Positions 1-9,440 of a stretch of 64,000 bases of DNA are shown here, in pieces. Within the stretch, counting starts at the first letter, position 1, and each line of letters begins with the position of its first letter. The translations under genes were made by a program, and so were the position numbers. The notes under the pieces were generated by a model. The model was not told where the DNA came from. It worked only from the letters and a program-made list of their open reading frames with translations, and did not search any database. Source of the stretch: Ga0077555 sp963761475 (GTDB lineage Bacteria; Pseudomonadota; Alphaproteobacteria; Rhizobiales; Hyphomicrobiaceae); assembly GCA_963761475.1 (NCBI GenBank), contig CAVXGT010000020.1:186001-250000 (forward strand), written 5' to 3'.

Positions 1-1
1 C

Positions 2-181
2 GCCTCCCGCGGTGCGACTGTCATCGCCTCGGTCACCGGAACCGATCGCGATCCCCAACAGCGCGCGGTGCAGATGAGCCGCCTTGCCGCCGCCGGCATC
101 GAGGTCGCAGAGTCCAACGCTGCCGCGACCCGCCTGGCCCTCACACGCCTCGGCCAGTCGCGCCGACGCAAAGCGCCATGA
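2..181 (+). CDS. fdrA: FdrA-like protein, C-terminal end (partial, cut by window edge)
   Basis: Only the last 59 codons are present; the gene enters from the left edge and stops with TGA at 179-181. The peptide resembles the C-terminus of FdrA, a succinyl-CoA-synthetase-like protein: a VIASVTGTDRDPQ strand followed by a helix and a second short alpha/beta unit (AAAGIEVAESNAAATRLA). In enterobacteria fdrA sits with ylbE (DUF1116) and ylbF (DUF2877) in the allantoin/oxamate degradation region, and the next gene here is a DUF2877 protein, so the context supports the call. The tail is basic (RRRKAP). The assignment rests on a short fragment and on synteny. Confidence 0.6.
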   Translation, partial: ASRGATVIASVTGTDRDPQQRAVQMSRLAAAGIEVAESNAAATRLALTRLGQSRRRKAP

Positions 182-224
182 CCGTGCACCACGCCCGAAC
201 CGACTGCGCACCGAGGCCATTGTC

Positions 225-1127
225 GTGATCGCCGCCGGACCACAAATCGGCGTCCCCATCGCCACATGCGGACCGATCGCCCGCGCCGTCCTCGCCGACC
301 CCGGCGAGGTCCGCGTCATCGCCGCCTTCGAGCGATGCTGCTATCTCGCCTGTCCGCGCGGCATTGTTTGCATCGGCGCCGACGGCATCGGCCATGGCCC
401 GATCAACGTCGAAATCGTACTGACCCGACCCTGGTCGACGCTCGGCATCAACGAGGACGCCATAGGCCTATCCGGCGACGGTCGCATTGCCATCGAGGAC
501 CGCTTGACCTTCGACGCCACCGCTGGCGCCACCTGGCATCCCCCGGCCATGACCGCGTTTTCGCCGCCGGAAACGGTAGCCGGCCTCGCAGCCTTGCGTG
601 CCGGAGCTGCGGGCCGCATCCCCGGTGATGGCCTGGCAAGCCTGGCCTTTGCCCCGCTCGACACGAAAGCCAACCGCACCGCCAGGGCCGCGGCCGAACC
701 CGTTCGCGCACTATCCGAGGCGCTGGCCGGCACGCTCCCGCCATCGGCGCGCCGCCAACAGTTGACCAGGGCCGCAACTCTGCTGCTCGGTCTAGGCCCA
801 GGCTTCACCCCATCGGGCGACGATCTGCTCGGCGGCGTCATGCTGGCGCTGACGGCAACCGGCCGCGAAAGCATCCGCGACGGCCTCTGGCTCGCGATCG
901 AGCCCGAGCTCGGCGACTTGACGACGCCGCCAAGCGCGATGCACCTCTCTGCCGCCGCCGACGGCATGGCCGTCGAGCCGGTACACGTTCTCCTGAATGC
1001 CATTCTGCTGGGCGAGCCGACGGCAGTCGCCCAGCATCTTGATGCCGCCGTTGAACTAGGCCACACGTCGGGTTGGGATATCGTCGCCGGGCTCACGATC
1101 GCGCTGACCGCGCTCACCAGCACCTGA
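225..1127 (+). CDS. DUF2877 family protein (YlbF/AllH-like)
   Basis: About 300 residues. The C-terminal half carries the family hallmark LGLGPGFTPSGDDLLGG near residues 188-204, followed by a helical tail. The N-terminal half has a conserved patch with two cysteines (FERCCYLACP) and GHGPINVEI. The enterobacterial homologue YlbF is reported as a subunit, with FdrA and YlbE, of the oxamate carbamoyltransferase that finishes anaerobic allantoin breakdown; the adjacent fdrA end fits such a unit. I chose the GTG start at 225 because GAGG lies eight bases upstream and it falls just after the fdrA stop. A TTG at 84 in the same frame would overlap fdrA by about 100 bp. Family is confident; the enzymatic role is inferred from homology and neighbours. 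Confidence 0.75.
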   Translation: MIAAGPQIGVPIATCGPIARAVLADPGEVRVIAAFERCCYLACPRGIVCIGADGIGHGPINVEIVLTRPWSTLGINEDAIGLSGDGRIAIEDRLTFDATAGATWHPPAMTAFSPPETVAGLAALRAGAAGRIPGDGLASLAFAPLDTKANRTARAAAEPVRALSEALAGTLPPSARRQQLTRAATLLLGLGPGFTPSGDDLLGGVMLALTATGRESIRDGLWLAIEPELGDLTTPPSAMHLSAAADGMAVEPVHVLLNAILLGEPTAVAQHLDAAVELGHTSGWDIVAGLTIALTALTST

Positions 1128-1145
1128 GCCGTCCGACAGCGCCTG

Positions 1146-2006
1146 CTACTTCGCCGGCACCCCGACATTGTCGATCAGCCGCGTCTTGCCGAGCCAGGCC
1201 GCAGCCAGCACCCGACCGGACCGACCCTCGCCGTGTCGCCAGGGCGTGAGTGTCTCCCCATCGCGCACGGCGATATAGTCCACCTGTCCGAAACCGGCCT
1301 TGCTCAGCGCCTCGTGACCGGCCGCGATCGCCGCGTCCTGCCGGCCGACCCGCGCTGCTGCCGCCACATCGCGAATGACGTCGTGGATCACCACCGCACG
1401 CTTGCGCTCGTCCGCCGAGAGGTAGCGATTGCGCGACGACATCGCCAACCCGTCAGCCTCGCGCACGGTCGCCCCGCCGACGATCTCCAGCGGCAGGTCG
1501 AGGTCACGCACCATCTGCCGGATCACGCACAACTGCTGATAATCCTTCTCGCCGAACACGGCGACGTCGGCCCCCACTTGCGTGAACAGCTTGCAGCACA
1601 CCGTCGCAACGCCACCGAAAAAGTGCGGCCGGAACTCTGTCTCGAGCCCCTCTGCCGCCCCGGCAGGCACAACGCGCGTGGCAAACCCTTCGGGGTACAT
1701 GACGTCCGGCGTCGGCGCCCAAACCACATCGCAGTCCACCGTCGCCAGCTTGCGGCAATCGTCCTCGAACGTCCGTGGGTACTTTGAGAAATCCTCGTTC
1801 GGCGCAAACTGCGTAGGGTTGACGAAGATCGATGTCACCGTCCGCCGGCAGCGCGACCGCCCCAACCGGATCAGCGATAGGTGCCCCTCGTGCAGAGCCC
1901 CCATGGTTGGCACCAGCGCCGCAGCCTCGCCGGCCTGTCGCCAGCCCGCCACCCGGCGGCGCAGCGCACTCAGCGTCGAGATGACCTCGGGACCGTTCGC
2001 GGACAC
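1146..2006 (-). CDS. panC: Pantothenate synthetase
   Basis: A 286-residue enzyme that condenses pantoate and beta-alanine with ATP to give pantothenate in coenzyme A biosynthesis; cytoplasmic. The HIGH-superfamily ATP-binding motif is clear (PTMGALHEGHLSLI, residues about 33-46), followed by SIFVNPTQFAPNEDF, FGEKDYQQL and the KMSKS-like AMSSRNRYL segment. The frame is open for 24 codons upstream, but the start is set at GTG 2006 because a strong AAGGAGG lies five bases before it. The gene converges with the DUF2877 gene, ending 18 bp from it, and panB is not adjacent. Length is normal for the family. Confidence 0.95.
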   Translation of the reverse strand: MSANGPEVISTLSALRRRVAGWRQAGEAAALVPTMGALHEGHLSLIRLGRSRCRRTVTSIFVNPTQFAPNEDFSKYPRTFEDDCRKLATVDCDVVWAPTPDVMYPEGFATRVVPAGAAEGLETEFRPHFFGGVATVCCKLFTQVGADVAVFGEKDYQQLCVIRQMVRDLDLPLEIVGGATVREADGLAMSSRNRYLSADERKRAVVIHDVIRDVAAAARVGRQDAAIAAGHEALSKAGFGQVDYIAVRDGETLTPWRHGEGRSGRVLAAAWLGKTRLIDNVGVPAK

Positions 2007-2095
2007 TTCATCCCTCCTTCTTCGCACCCCCATCAACCCGGGGGCGGGGACATGAAGCACGCATTGTGACCACGTCAAGGCGGATTTTACCTATA

Positions 2096-2629
2096 TTATT
2101 CACGGGGCAACGGCTCATAGGAGGCTTCCGGATCGCTGAGCGTCATCAGCCGACCGGCCCCGAGCCGCGCAAACCGCAGCAACAGCGTCCGACGCCTGGC
2201 GCCGGAGAGGCGATGTTCGGGCGGCTCACGAACGATTTCGCCACCGTATCTGTCCGCCAGCAGCAACCCCGTATCGTCAGGCAACATCTCGACCGGGAAA
2301 TCCGGCGCCACCGCAAACAGGAAGCGGTCGCACCACTCCAGGTACTCCGGCCATTTGCCATCGGCGCGAAAATCCTCGAGCGACGACTTGATCTCTACGA
2401 TCCAGATCCAGCCCTTGTCGTCGACCGCCATCAGGTCCGCCCGGCGCCCCGTGGCAAGGCTGACCTCGGGCAAGCTTCTGAAGCCGCGCAGCGCCAGTGC
2501 TCGCGTGGCGCCACGGGCGATGTCACGCGCTTTTTCCGACTGCCGCCCGTCGACGAGGCCCTCCGGTGGTCCGCTGACAGATTTCACCACATCCAGCTCC
2601 CTGTTGTTGGCGTTGGCGCCACCGGTCAT
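2096..2629 (-). CDS. mmcB: MmcB-family DNA repair protein
   Basis: A 177-residue protein matching the alphaproteobacterial MmcB family, a small nuclease-fold DNA repair protein linked to damage-induced mutagenesis. Seen here: a restriction-endonuclease-like core with a D...EIKSS catalytic arrangement (GWIWIVEIKSSLEDF), then the family-typical KWPEYLEWCDRFLFAV and DDTGLLLADRYGGEIV. The ATG at 2629 is preferred over the in-frame upstream codon at 2731 because the similarity starts near it and AAGG lies upstream. It stands alone between panC and the divergent Lon-like gene. The mutagenesis cassette imuA-imuB-dnaE2 is elsewhere in the window. Confidence 0.85.
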   Translation of the reverse strand: MTGGANANNRELDVVKSVSGPPEGLVDGRQSEKARDIARGATRALALRGFRSLPEVSLATGRRADLMAVDDKGWIWIVEIKSSLEDFRADGKWPEYLEWCDRFLFAVAPDFPVEMLPDDTGLLLADRYGGEIVREPPEHRLSGARRRTLLLRFARLGAGRLMTLSDPEASYEPLPRE

Positions 2630-2814
2630 AAATCTGCCTTGCCGACAGCCACAGTCTATGCTGCCACATCCGAACCCGGGAACACTCCCAGTCCCCGGCT
2701 TGCCTGCTATGCGCGCCCCAACCCGAGACAATTGACGTTACCGCGCCAAGCCGGTCAGATGCAGCTTGCCTATCCTGTCCAATGCCCCAGCGGGCCAGCA
2801 ACAAGGGAGAGCAG

Positions 2815-5313
2815 ATGTTCTTCAAGCGCACTCAGCAGGGCGCCACGCCGCCGGTCGACTCCGAGGTGACCACACGGGCCCCCGCCCCCGAGCCACTCTC
2901 CGTCAATGAGCTGCGCCGAACCGTCGATCCGCAAACACTCGGCTTCGAGACCACCGCCGCCCTGCAGCCGATCACTGGCCTCATCGGCCAGGATCGCGCC
3001 TTGAAGGCCATACAGTTCGGCGCCAACATGGCCGCCCACGATTTCAATATTTTCGTGCTTGGCCCCGCAGCATCCGGCAAGCGTACCGCCGTCAAGCAAT
3101 ACCTCGATCGCAAGGCCGAGACTGGTCATACGCCCTCCGACTGGGTCTATGTGAACAACTTCGAGGACCCCAATCGCCCGCGCGCCCTGAGATTGCCGCC
3201 GGGCCGCGCCCGTCCGCTCGCGCGCGGCATGATTTCCGTCATCGACGAGCTGCGCAACACGCTACCCACCGTCTTCGAGGGCGACGACTACCAGGCCCGC
3301 CGCCGGGCCATCGACCAGGAGTTCCGCTCGGGCCAGGAGGAAGCCTTCGAGGAGTTGAACAAAAAGGCCCAGACACACAACATCGCCATCGTGCGCACGC
3401 CCACGGGCTTCGTTATGGCTCCAACCCACGAAGGCAAGATCGTCAAGCCCGAGGTCTTCAACACCCTGCCCGAGGGCATGCGCAAGGAGGTCGAGGGCCG
3501 CATCGAGGAGCTGCAGAAGGAACTCGAGCAGATTCTCGAAAGTATGCCAAAGAGCGAGAAGAACCGCCGCGGCAAGTTGAGCGAGCTCAATACCGAAGTG
3601 GCCGCCGTCGCCGTGCACGAGGCCCTCGACGATCTGGCCGCCGCCTATGCCGGTGAAGTCGCCGTCCAGGAGTACCTCGAGGCCGCCGGCAAGGACCTCG
3701 TCCGCAACGTCGGCCTGTTCCTCGTCGCCAGCAACGAGGAAAGCGAGATCGTCAAGCAGCCGGCCGACACCGCCCGCGATCCCCGCTTCCGCCGCTACAT
3801 GGTCAACGTCATGGTCGGCGACGGCGACACCCCTGCCAACGGCGCTCCCATCGCCGAGGAGCATAATCCGACATTCGGCAACGTCATCGGCCGCATCGAG
3901 CACATCGCCCAGATGGGCGCGCTCGTCACCGACTTCCTGCTCATCAAGCCGGGCGCCCTGCATCGCGCCAACGGCGGCTATCTTCTGGTCGATGCCCGCA
4001 AGCTCCTTCTGTCCCCATTTGCCTGGGAGGCCCTGAAGCGGGCGCTCAAGTCGCGCGAGGTCCGCATCGAGCAGCCCTCCGAGATGGCGGGCCTCATGTC
4101 CACCCAGTCGCTCGATCCCGAACCCATTCCCCTGAACGTCAAGGTGGTGCTGTTCGGTGACCGCGAACTCTATTACCTCCTGAGTCAGCACGACCCCGAT
4201 TTCGCGGGCCTCTTCAAGGTCCAGGCCGACTTCGACGATTCGATCGCCCGCTCGGCCGAGAACGATCAATCCTACGCCCGCCTCATCGCCTCGATCGTCG
4301 ACGAGCACAACCTGAAGCCGGCCGACGCTGGAGCCGTCGCCCGGCTGATCGAGGAAGGCGCCCGCCTCGCAGACGACCGCGAGAAACTCTCGATCGAAAT
4401 CGGCCGCATCGCCGATATCGTCCGCGAGGCCGATTACTGGGCGACCGAGCTTGGTCGCGAGGTTATCACGCGTGAGGCCGTCAATCGCGCCATCGACGAA
4501 AGCGTGCAGCGCGCCGACCGCATGCGCGACAAGGCCCAGGAGACGATCGGCCGCGAGATCGTTCTGGTCGACACCGAGGGCGCCAAAGTCGGTCAGATCA
4601 ACGGCCTGGCCGTGCTCCAGCTCGGCAACTTCGCCTTCGGTCGTCCGAGCCGCATCACTGCCCGCGCCCGCATGGGCCAGGGCCGCGTCCTCGACATCGA
4701 GCGCGAGGCCAAGCTCGGCGGTCCCCTGCACACCAAGGGCGTCATGATTCTGTGGGGTTACCTCGCAGGTCTCTACGCCCAGGACGTACCATTGGCCCTC
4801 GCCGCCAGCCTCGTCTTCGAGCAGTCCTACGGCGGTGTCGACGGTGATAGCGCCTCCTCAGCCGAGCTCTATGCCCTGCTGTCCGCGCTCGCCGAGGTCG
4901 CGATCGACCAGTCGTACGCCGTCACAGGCTCGGTCAACCAATGGGGCGAGGTCCAGGCCATCGGCGGCGTCAACGAGAAGATCGAGGGCTTTTTCGATGT
5001 CTGCAATGGCCGCGGCCTGACCGGTCGCCAGGGCGTTCTCATCCCCCAGTCCAACGTCCAGCACCTGATGCTGCGCGAGGACGTGGTCGAAGCCGTCAAG
5101 GCCGGGAAATTCTCGGTCCACGGCGTCAGCACCATCGACCAGGGCATCGAGATATTGACCGGCGTCAAGGCAGGCGAGCGCAACAATGAGGGACGTTTCC
5201 CCGTCGGCACCATCAACCGGCTGGTGGAGGACAAGCTGCGTGCCTTTGCCGAGCGCGGCCGAGCTTTCGCCGCACGTCCCGGAGGAGGCGACAACGGAAA
5301 GGCCACCTCATGA
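2815..5313 (+). CDS. Lon-like AAA+ serine protease (YcbZ/LonC type)
   Basis: An 832-residue ATP-dependent protease related to Lon but lacking the classical Lon N-terminal domain. Order of parts: N-terminal linker; AAA+ region with a degenerate Walker A (GPAASGKRT, residues about 83-91); a coiled-coil-rich insertion with many E/K/R residues between about 180 and 260; the second AAA segment with NGGYLLVDARKLL; and a C-terminal S16 protease domain. The catalytic dyad is visible as Ser679 in DGDSAS and Lys722 in GGVNEKIEG. The ATG at 2815 follows AAGGGAGA. The stop overlaps the next start by four bases (ATGA), so the downstream Usp-like protein is probably translationally coupled and may work with it. 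The substrate is unknown. Confidence 0.9.
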   Translation: MFFKRTQQGATPPVDSEVTTRAPAPEPLSVNELRRTVDPQTLGFETTAALQPITGLIGQDRALKAIQFGANMAAHDFNIFVLGPAASGKRTAVKQYLDRKAETGHTPSDWVYVNNFEDPNRPRALRLPPGRARPLARGMISVIDELRNTLPTVFEGDDYQARRRAIDQEFRSGQEEAFEELNKKAQTHNIAIVRTPTGFVMAPTHEGKIVKPEVFNTLPEGMRKEVEGRIEELQKELEQILESMPKSEKNRRGKLSELNTEVAAVAVHEALDDLAAAYAGEVAVQEYLEAAGKDLVRNVGLFLVASNEESEIVKQPADTARDPRFRRYMVNVMVGDGDTPANGAPIAEEHNPTFGNVIGRIEHIAQMGALVTDFLLIKPGALHRANGGYLLVDARKLLLSPFAWEALKRALKSREVRIEQPSEMAGLMSTQSLDPEPIPLNVKVVLFGDRELYYLLSQHDPDFAGLFKVQADFDDSIARSAENDQSYARLIASIVDEHNLKPADAGAVARLIEEGARLADDREKLSIEIGRIADIVREADYWATELGREVITREAVNRAIDESVQRADRMRDKAQETIGREIVLVDTEGAKVGQINGLAVLQLGNFAFGRPSRITARARMGQGRVLDIEREAKLGGPLHTKGVMILWGYLAGLYAQDVPLALAASLVFEQSYGGVDGDSASSAELYALLSALAEVAIDQSYAVTGSVNQWGEVQAIGGVNEKIEGFFDVCNGRGLTGRQGVLIPQSNVQHLMLREDVVEAVKAGKFSVHGVSTIDQGIEILTGVKAGERNNEGRFPVGTINRLVEDKLRAFAERGRAFAARPGGGDNGKATS

Positions 5314-6177
5314 GTGAGCTCAGCGCCGACGTGCCGCAAGATCGCAGGCGCGTCCTCCTGCAACTGCGACTTGGGCGGCCGCGGCCGGTGGCTCTGAAAG
5401 CGGCCATCCTCGTTGCGCGTGCCTTCCACTCCGAGCTCGAAAGCATGATTGTCGAGGACTTCGACCCTTCTCGACATTGCGGGCCTCCCCTTCGCGCGCG
5501 AGATCTCGCTGACCGGCCGCCAATCCCGCCCGCTGTCCACCGACGCCATCGAACGGCAGATGCGCCAAGCCGCAGCCGCCATGATGCGCGAGATCGAGTT
5601 GCTCGCTCGCAACGCTGAGGTCTCCGTTCGCCGCACCATCGTCAGGTGCGAGCCCATCGACGCCCTGGCAGCCGCTTGCGCCGAGTGTGGCCCATCCCAT
5701 GTCATCGCGCTTGCCGAGCCGCTGACGGGCGCCGACGCTGAGCTTCTGCGCCGCCTTTTCAGGACGTTGCCGCCTGGCACCGGCCTTCTCGCCATCGGCC
5801 CGACAGCAAGCCGCTCGACCGGTCCGATCGTTGGTGTCGTCGATGACATCGATCAATTCGAGCCGGTGCTGCGCGCTGCACGGCTGCTGTTCGACGCCTC
5901 CTCTGTGGCGAGCTTCACCATCCTGATGGCAGCCGAATCCGACGCCGAGGCCGACGTGATGGAGCAACAGGCCCGCCTGGCGCTCGGCAGCGATGATGCC
6001 GTCGAGATCGTCCATGCCCGCGTTCTTCCGAACGCCCCGGCGATGGTGGCTGAGTTGCTGCGGCGCTTGAACGCGGGCTTCATCGTCAGTCACTTCGGCG
6101 GCATCATCGTGCCGCCCGACGGCGACCTCCGCGAGCTCATTTCGCTGCTGCAATGCCCATTGCTGCTGATCCGCTGA
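5310..6177 (+). pseudogene. Universal-stress-like protein, one frameshift
   Basis: Two overlapping frames together make one gene of about 288 residues. The first frame gives about 51 residues from ATG 5310 to FHSELESMIVEDFD. The second continues as LLDIAGLPFAREISLTG to the stop at 6177. The switch needs removal of one C in the run at about 5463-5465 (gacccttctc). The C-terminal half (VGVVDDIDQFEPVL... ending CPLLLIR) looks like a universal stress protein / nucleotide-binding alpha-beta fold, and the N-terminal half may be a second copy. It overlaps the Lon-like protease stop by four bases, which suggests a two-gene unit. Family assignment is by fold-like pattern only. The single indel could be a sequencing error. 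Confidence 0.55.
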
Positions 6178-6252
6178 GCCGGCTCGGCTACCACCAATCC
6201 CGCTGCCAACCGGCGCTCGCCCGGTCGGGCCCATGGCGCCGCACGGCCATTG

Positions 6253-7635
6253 TCAAACCGCCGGCGGCACCATGCGCAGCGCTTCGAGAAACGACTTCCG
6301 CCACATCGCGACGCTGTTGCGCTTGACCCGGGCAAGCAACGCCGAATGTCGCTCCTGGCGTTCGCCGAGCGGCATGCTCAACGCCTGGAAAAGCGCATCG
6401 GCCACCTCGTCCGTGTCGTAGGGATTGACCAACACCGCCTCGATCAGATCTTCCGCCGCGCCCGCGAATTTCGACAGCACCAGCGTCCCCGGGTTCTCCG
6501 GGTTCTGTGCCGCCACGAACTCTTTTGCCACCAGGTTCATGCCGTCCCTGAGCGGCGTGACCAGACCGACCTGGCTGCCGCGGAACAATGCGGCCAGCGT
6601 CGCCCGCGGCAACGCCCGATGGATGTAGCGCACAGGCGTCCAATCGACATCGGCAAACTCGCCGTTGATGGCGCCAGAAAGGCGCTCGAGCTCTTCCCGG
6701 ATTTCCGCATAAGCCTCCACGTCCTCGCGTGTCGGCGGCGCAATCTGCATGAACGTCACGCCCTTTTGCATGCTTTCATGGCGCTCGAGCAACCGACGGA
6801 AGGCGCGCATGCGGTCGGGCAATCCTTTCGTGTAGTCGAGACGGTCGACGCCCAGAACCAGCATGTTGGCCATGTCGCGCCGCTGCAGGCGCGCGATCAG
6901 CACATCGGCTTCCTTGGTCCGCGCCATCTCGAAGATCGAATCTGCATCGATCCCGATCGGGAACGACCGCGCCACAATCGTCTTTCCGAAACAGCTTACT
7001 CGCTCGCCGTCCAAAACCTCGCCGCCCAGTTGATCGATCACGTACCGCCGGAAATTGCTGGCATCGCCCTCGGTCTGGAATCCAACGACATCGTAGGCGA
7101 AGAACGCACGCGCCAGTTCGTCATGCGACGGCACCGCGAGGAAGATGTCGGGCGGCGGGAACGGGATATGCAGGAAGAAACCGATCCGTTGCTTGACCTC
7201 GATCTGGCGCAACTCGTGGGCGAGCGGGATTAGGTGATAATCGTGAACCCACACCAGATCTTCAGGCTCCAGAAGCGCCGCCAGCTGCGTCGCCATGCGC
7301 TTGTTGACGCTGCGATAGCCCTCGAGATAGCCGGACTGATAGCGCCCGAGATCCAGCCGGTAGTGGAAGATCGGCCACAGCACCTTGTTCGAGAAGCCGA
7401 GATAGTAGTCCTCGTATTCCCTTCGTGTGAGCGGCACCGTCGCCGTACGCACGTTCTCCTGTTGCGCCAGCTTGAGCCCGCTCGCAGCCCCATCCTCGAC
7501 AATCGTTCCGTCCCAGCCGAACCAGACGCCCCGCCCTTCCTGCAATGCCTCGCCGAGAGCCACCGCAAGCCCCCCCGACTGCACCGCCTTCTCGAGATCA
7601 GCGACACGATTGGACGCAACAATGAGACGGCTCAT
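6253..7635 (-). CDS. otsA: Trehalose-6-phosphate synthase
   Basis: A 460-residue GT20 glycosyltransferase that joins UDP-glucose and glucose-6-phosphate. Motifs seen: MSRLIVASNRV at the N-terminus, GGLAVAL, the acceptor-site WVHDYHLIPLAHELR, RIGFFLHIPFPPPDIF, GVDRLDYTKGLPDRM and the nucleotide-sugar site TPLRDGMNLVAKEFV. The ATG at 7635 overlaps the stop of the GH15 gene in an ATGA junction, so the two are translationally coupled. It is last of three genes in the order otsB, GH15, otsA. With OtsB it forms the OtsAB route to trehalose, used as an osmoprotectant and desiccation protectant. Confidence 0.96.
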   Translation of the reverse strand: MSRLIVASNRVADLEKAVQSGGLAVALGEALQEGRGVWFGWDGTIVEDGAASGLKLAQQENVRTATVPLTRREYEDYYLGFSNKVLWPIFHYRLDLGRYQSGYLEGYRSVNKRMATQLAALLEPEDLVWVHDYHLIPLAHELRQIEVKQRIGFFLHIPFPPPDIFLAVPSHDELARAFFAYDVVGFQTEGDASNFRRYVIDQLGGEVLDGERVSCFGKTIVARSFPIGIDADSIFEMARTKEADVLIARLQRRDMANMLVLGVDRLDYTKGLPDRMRAFRRLLERHESMQKGVTFMQIAPPTREDVEAYAEIREELERLSGAINGEFADVDWTPVRYIHRALPRATLAALFRGSQVGLVTPLRDGMNLVAKEFVAAQNPENPGTLVLSKFAGAAEDLIEAVLVNPYDTDEVADALFQALSMPLGERQERHSALLARVKRNSVAMWRKSFLEALRMVPPAV

Positions 7636-9431
7636 ATCGTCGACTCCCAAGACTTGGACAGACGTACGGCACCGTTGATGATGCCCACCATCGAATATGT
7701 CTGCGGAAAGTTGCCCCACGCCTCTCCGGTTGCAAAGTCCGTATCCTCAGACATCAAGCCCGAGGGAGCCCGCGCCGCCAGCAAAGCCTCGAAGATTTCG
7801 CGCGCCTCCTCCACCCGGCCGATACGCGCCAGCGCATCCACCCGCCAGAACGCGCAGACATTGAACGCGGTCTCCGGCGCCCCGAAATCATCCGCCTCTT
7901 CGTAGCGCATCATGAAGGGCCCGCGCGCCAGCGTACGCTCCATCGCATCCACGGTAGCAATAAACCTTGGATCGCTTGGCGCCAGCATGCCGACCTCGCT
8001 CATGAGCAGGACGCTGGCATCGAGATAGGTTCCGCCAAAGCTCTCGACGAACGCCTGCCGCTTGTCGGACCACGACCGTTCCAGCACGGCCGCCTTGATC
8101 TTGTCGGCGCGTTCGCGCCAGAAACGTGCTCGGTCGCCAAGTCCCATGTGCACCGCAATTTTCGCCAGCCTGTCGCATCCGGCCCAGCTCATGATTGCCG
8201 ACGACGTATGCGGCCGCATGCGCGTCCTCAGTTCCCACATTCCCGCGTCCGGCTGATCGTGCAGCGCGAAGGCCTGGTCACCGAGCACTTCGAGCCGGCG
8301 GAATTCCTCGAGCCCCGCCGTCATGTAGAGCCGGCGATCGAAAAAGGCCTGGGCTGCGCCGAGAATGATGTTGCCGTAGGTGTCGTGCTGGTGCTGCTCG
8401 AACGCCTGATTGCCCGCGCGCACCGGCCCCATGCCGCGATAGCCCGGCAGCTCCGTGATGATCCTCTCCGTGAGCTCGGTCTCGAGCCCGATGCCGAGGA
8501 CGGGTTGGATATGATTGGAGCGGCCGGCCGCCACGACATTCATGAGCCAGCGAAAATAAAGTTCCAGCGTACCAACCGCCGACAGCGAGTTGAGCGCCCG
8601 CACCACGAAGAAGGCATCCCTCACCCAGCAGAACCGGTAGTCCCAGTTGCGCCCCGATCCCGCCGCCTCGGGAATACTCGTCGTCATCGCCGCGACCACC
8701 GCACCCGTCGGCTCGTAGCTGCACATTTTAAGTGTGATCGCCGCCCGGATCACCGCTTCCTGCCACTCCAGCGGCACGGCCAGCCGATGCACCCACGTCG
8801 TCCAGTAGTTGAGCGTACGCTTCTCGTAGTCGGCAGCCGTCTCCGCCACCCCGTCGCTCAGCGTCTCGTCGGGGCCGAAGATCAGGTTGATCGGCGTGTC
8901 GAGCAGGAACGGCGTGCCGGCCACGATATAGTCGACCGGGGCATCCGTGGTCAGGCGCAACGTCTGATGCGGACCACTGTAGCGTATACTGTTGGAGCCT
9001 GAAGTGACCGTAGCTTCCCGGCGGCCGAAATCGAAGTTCGGCGCGATTTTCACCGTGATCCGCGGACTGCCGCTGAGCGGTCGCACCCTTCGAACCAGAG
9101 TTTGCGGCCGATAACTGCGCTCCCGCCACTTGAATCGCGGCGCGAAGTCGATGATCTCGATCGACCCACTCTCACCTTCGAGCACCGTGCACACCACCGC
9201 CGAGTTCGGCAGATATGATTGTCGGCACGACTGCAATCCCTCGAGCGCGATCTCGAAGGCGCCGTCACCATCCGGCCGCCCGTTGCGCCGGCCGAGAAGG
9301 GCATGAAACACCGGATCGCCATCAAAGCGCGGAAAGCAGCCCCAAACGATCCGCCCACGCTTGTCGATGAGCGCGCTCACCGAACAATTTCCGATCAATG
9401 CGAGGTCGAGGCTCGCCGAAGTGTCGACCAA
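7632..9431 (-). CDS. Glycoside hydrolase family 15 protein (glucoamylase/trehalase-like)
   Basis: A 599-residue protein with an N-terminal trehalase-like beta domain (ALIGNCSVSALIDKRGRIVW) and a C-terminal (alpha/alpha)6 barrel. Barrel signatures: NWDYRFCWVRDAFF around the substrate-binding Asp/Arg, QHQHDTYGNIILGA, GMWELRTR with the likely acid Glu, and SEDTDFATGEAWGNFPQTYSM near the C-terminus with the likely base Glu. The start is TTG at 9431, backed by AGGAGG five bases upstream. It lies between otsB and otsA and overlaps otsA by four bases. Family members act on alpha-glucosides, including trehalose. In this operon it could turn over trehalose or a maltooligosaccharide; the exact substrate is not decidable from sequence. 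No signal peptide is seen, so it is probably cytoplasmic. Confidence 0.92.
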   Translation of the reverse strand: MVDTSASLDLALIGNCSVSALIDKRGRIVWGCFPRFDGDPVFHALLGRRNGRPDGDGAFEIALEGLQSCRQSYLPNSAVVCTVLEGESGSIEIIDFAPRFKWRERSYRPQTLVRRVRPLSGSPRITVKIAPNFDFGRREATVTSGSNSIRYSGPHQTLRLTTDAPVDYIVAGTPFLLDTPINLIFGPDETLSDGVAETAADYEKRTLNYWTTWVHRLAVPLEWQEAVIRAAITLKMCSYEPTGAVVAAMTTSIPEAAGSGRNWDYRFCWVRDAFFVVRALNSLSAVGTLELYFRWLMNVVAAGRSNHIQPVLGIGLETELTERIITELPGYRGMGPVRAGNQAFEQHQHDTYGNIILGAAQAFFDRRLYMTAGLEEFRRLEVLGDQAFALHDQPDAGMWELRTRMRPHTSSAIMSWAGCDRLAKIAVHMGLGDRARFWRERADKIKAAVLERSWSDKRQAFVESFGGTYLDASVLLMSEVGMLAPSDPRFIATVDAMERTLARGPFMMRYEEADDFGAPETAFNVCAFWRVDALARIGRVEEAREIFEALLAARAPSGLMSEDTDFATGEAWGNFPQTYSMVGIINGAVRLSKSWESTI

Positions 9432-9440
9432 AAGGCCCTC

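Noticed and set aside
3262..4731. 489-codon open frame on the minus strand inside the Lon-like gene
   Set aside because: It is the antisense of a well-supported protease with S16 and AAA+ motifs. The translation is Gly/Ala/Asp/Leu-rich with no family pattern, as expected from high-GC third positions.
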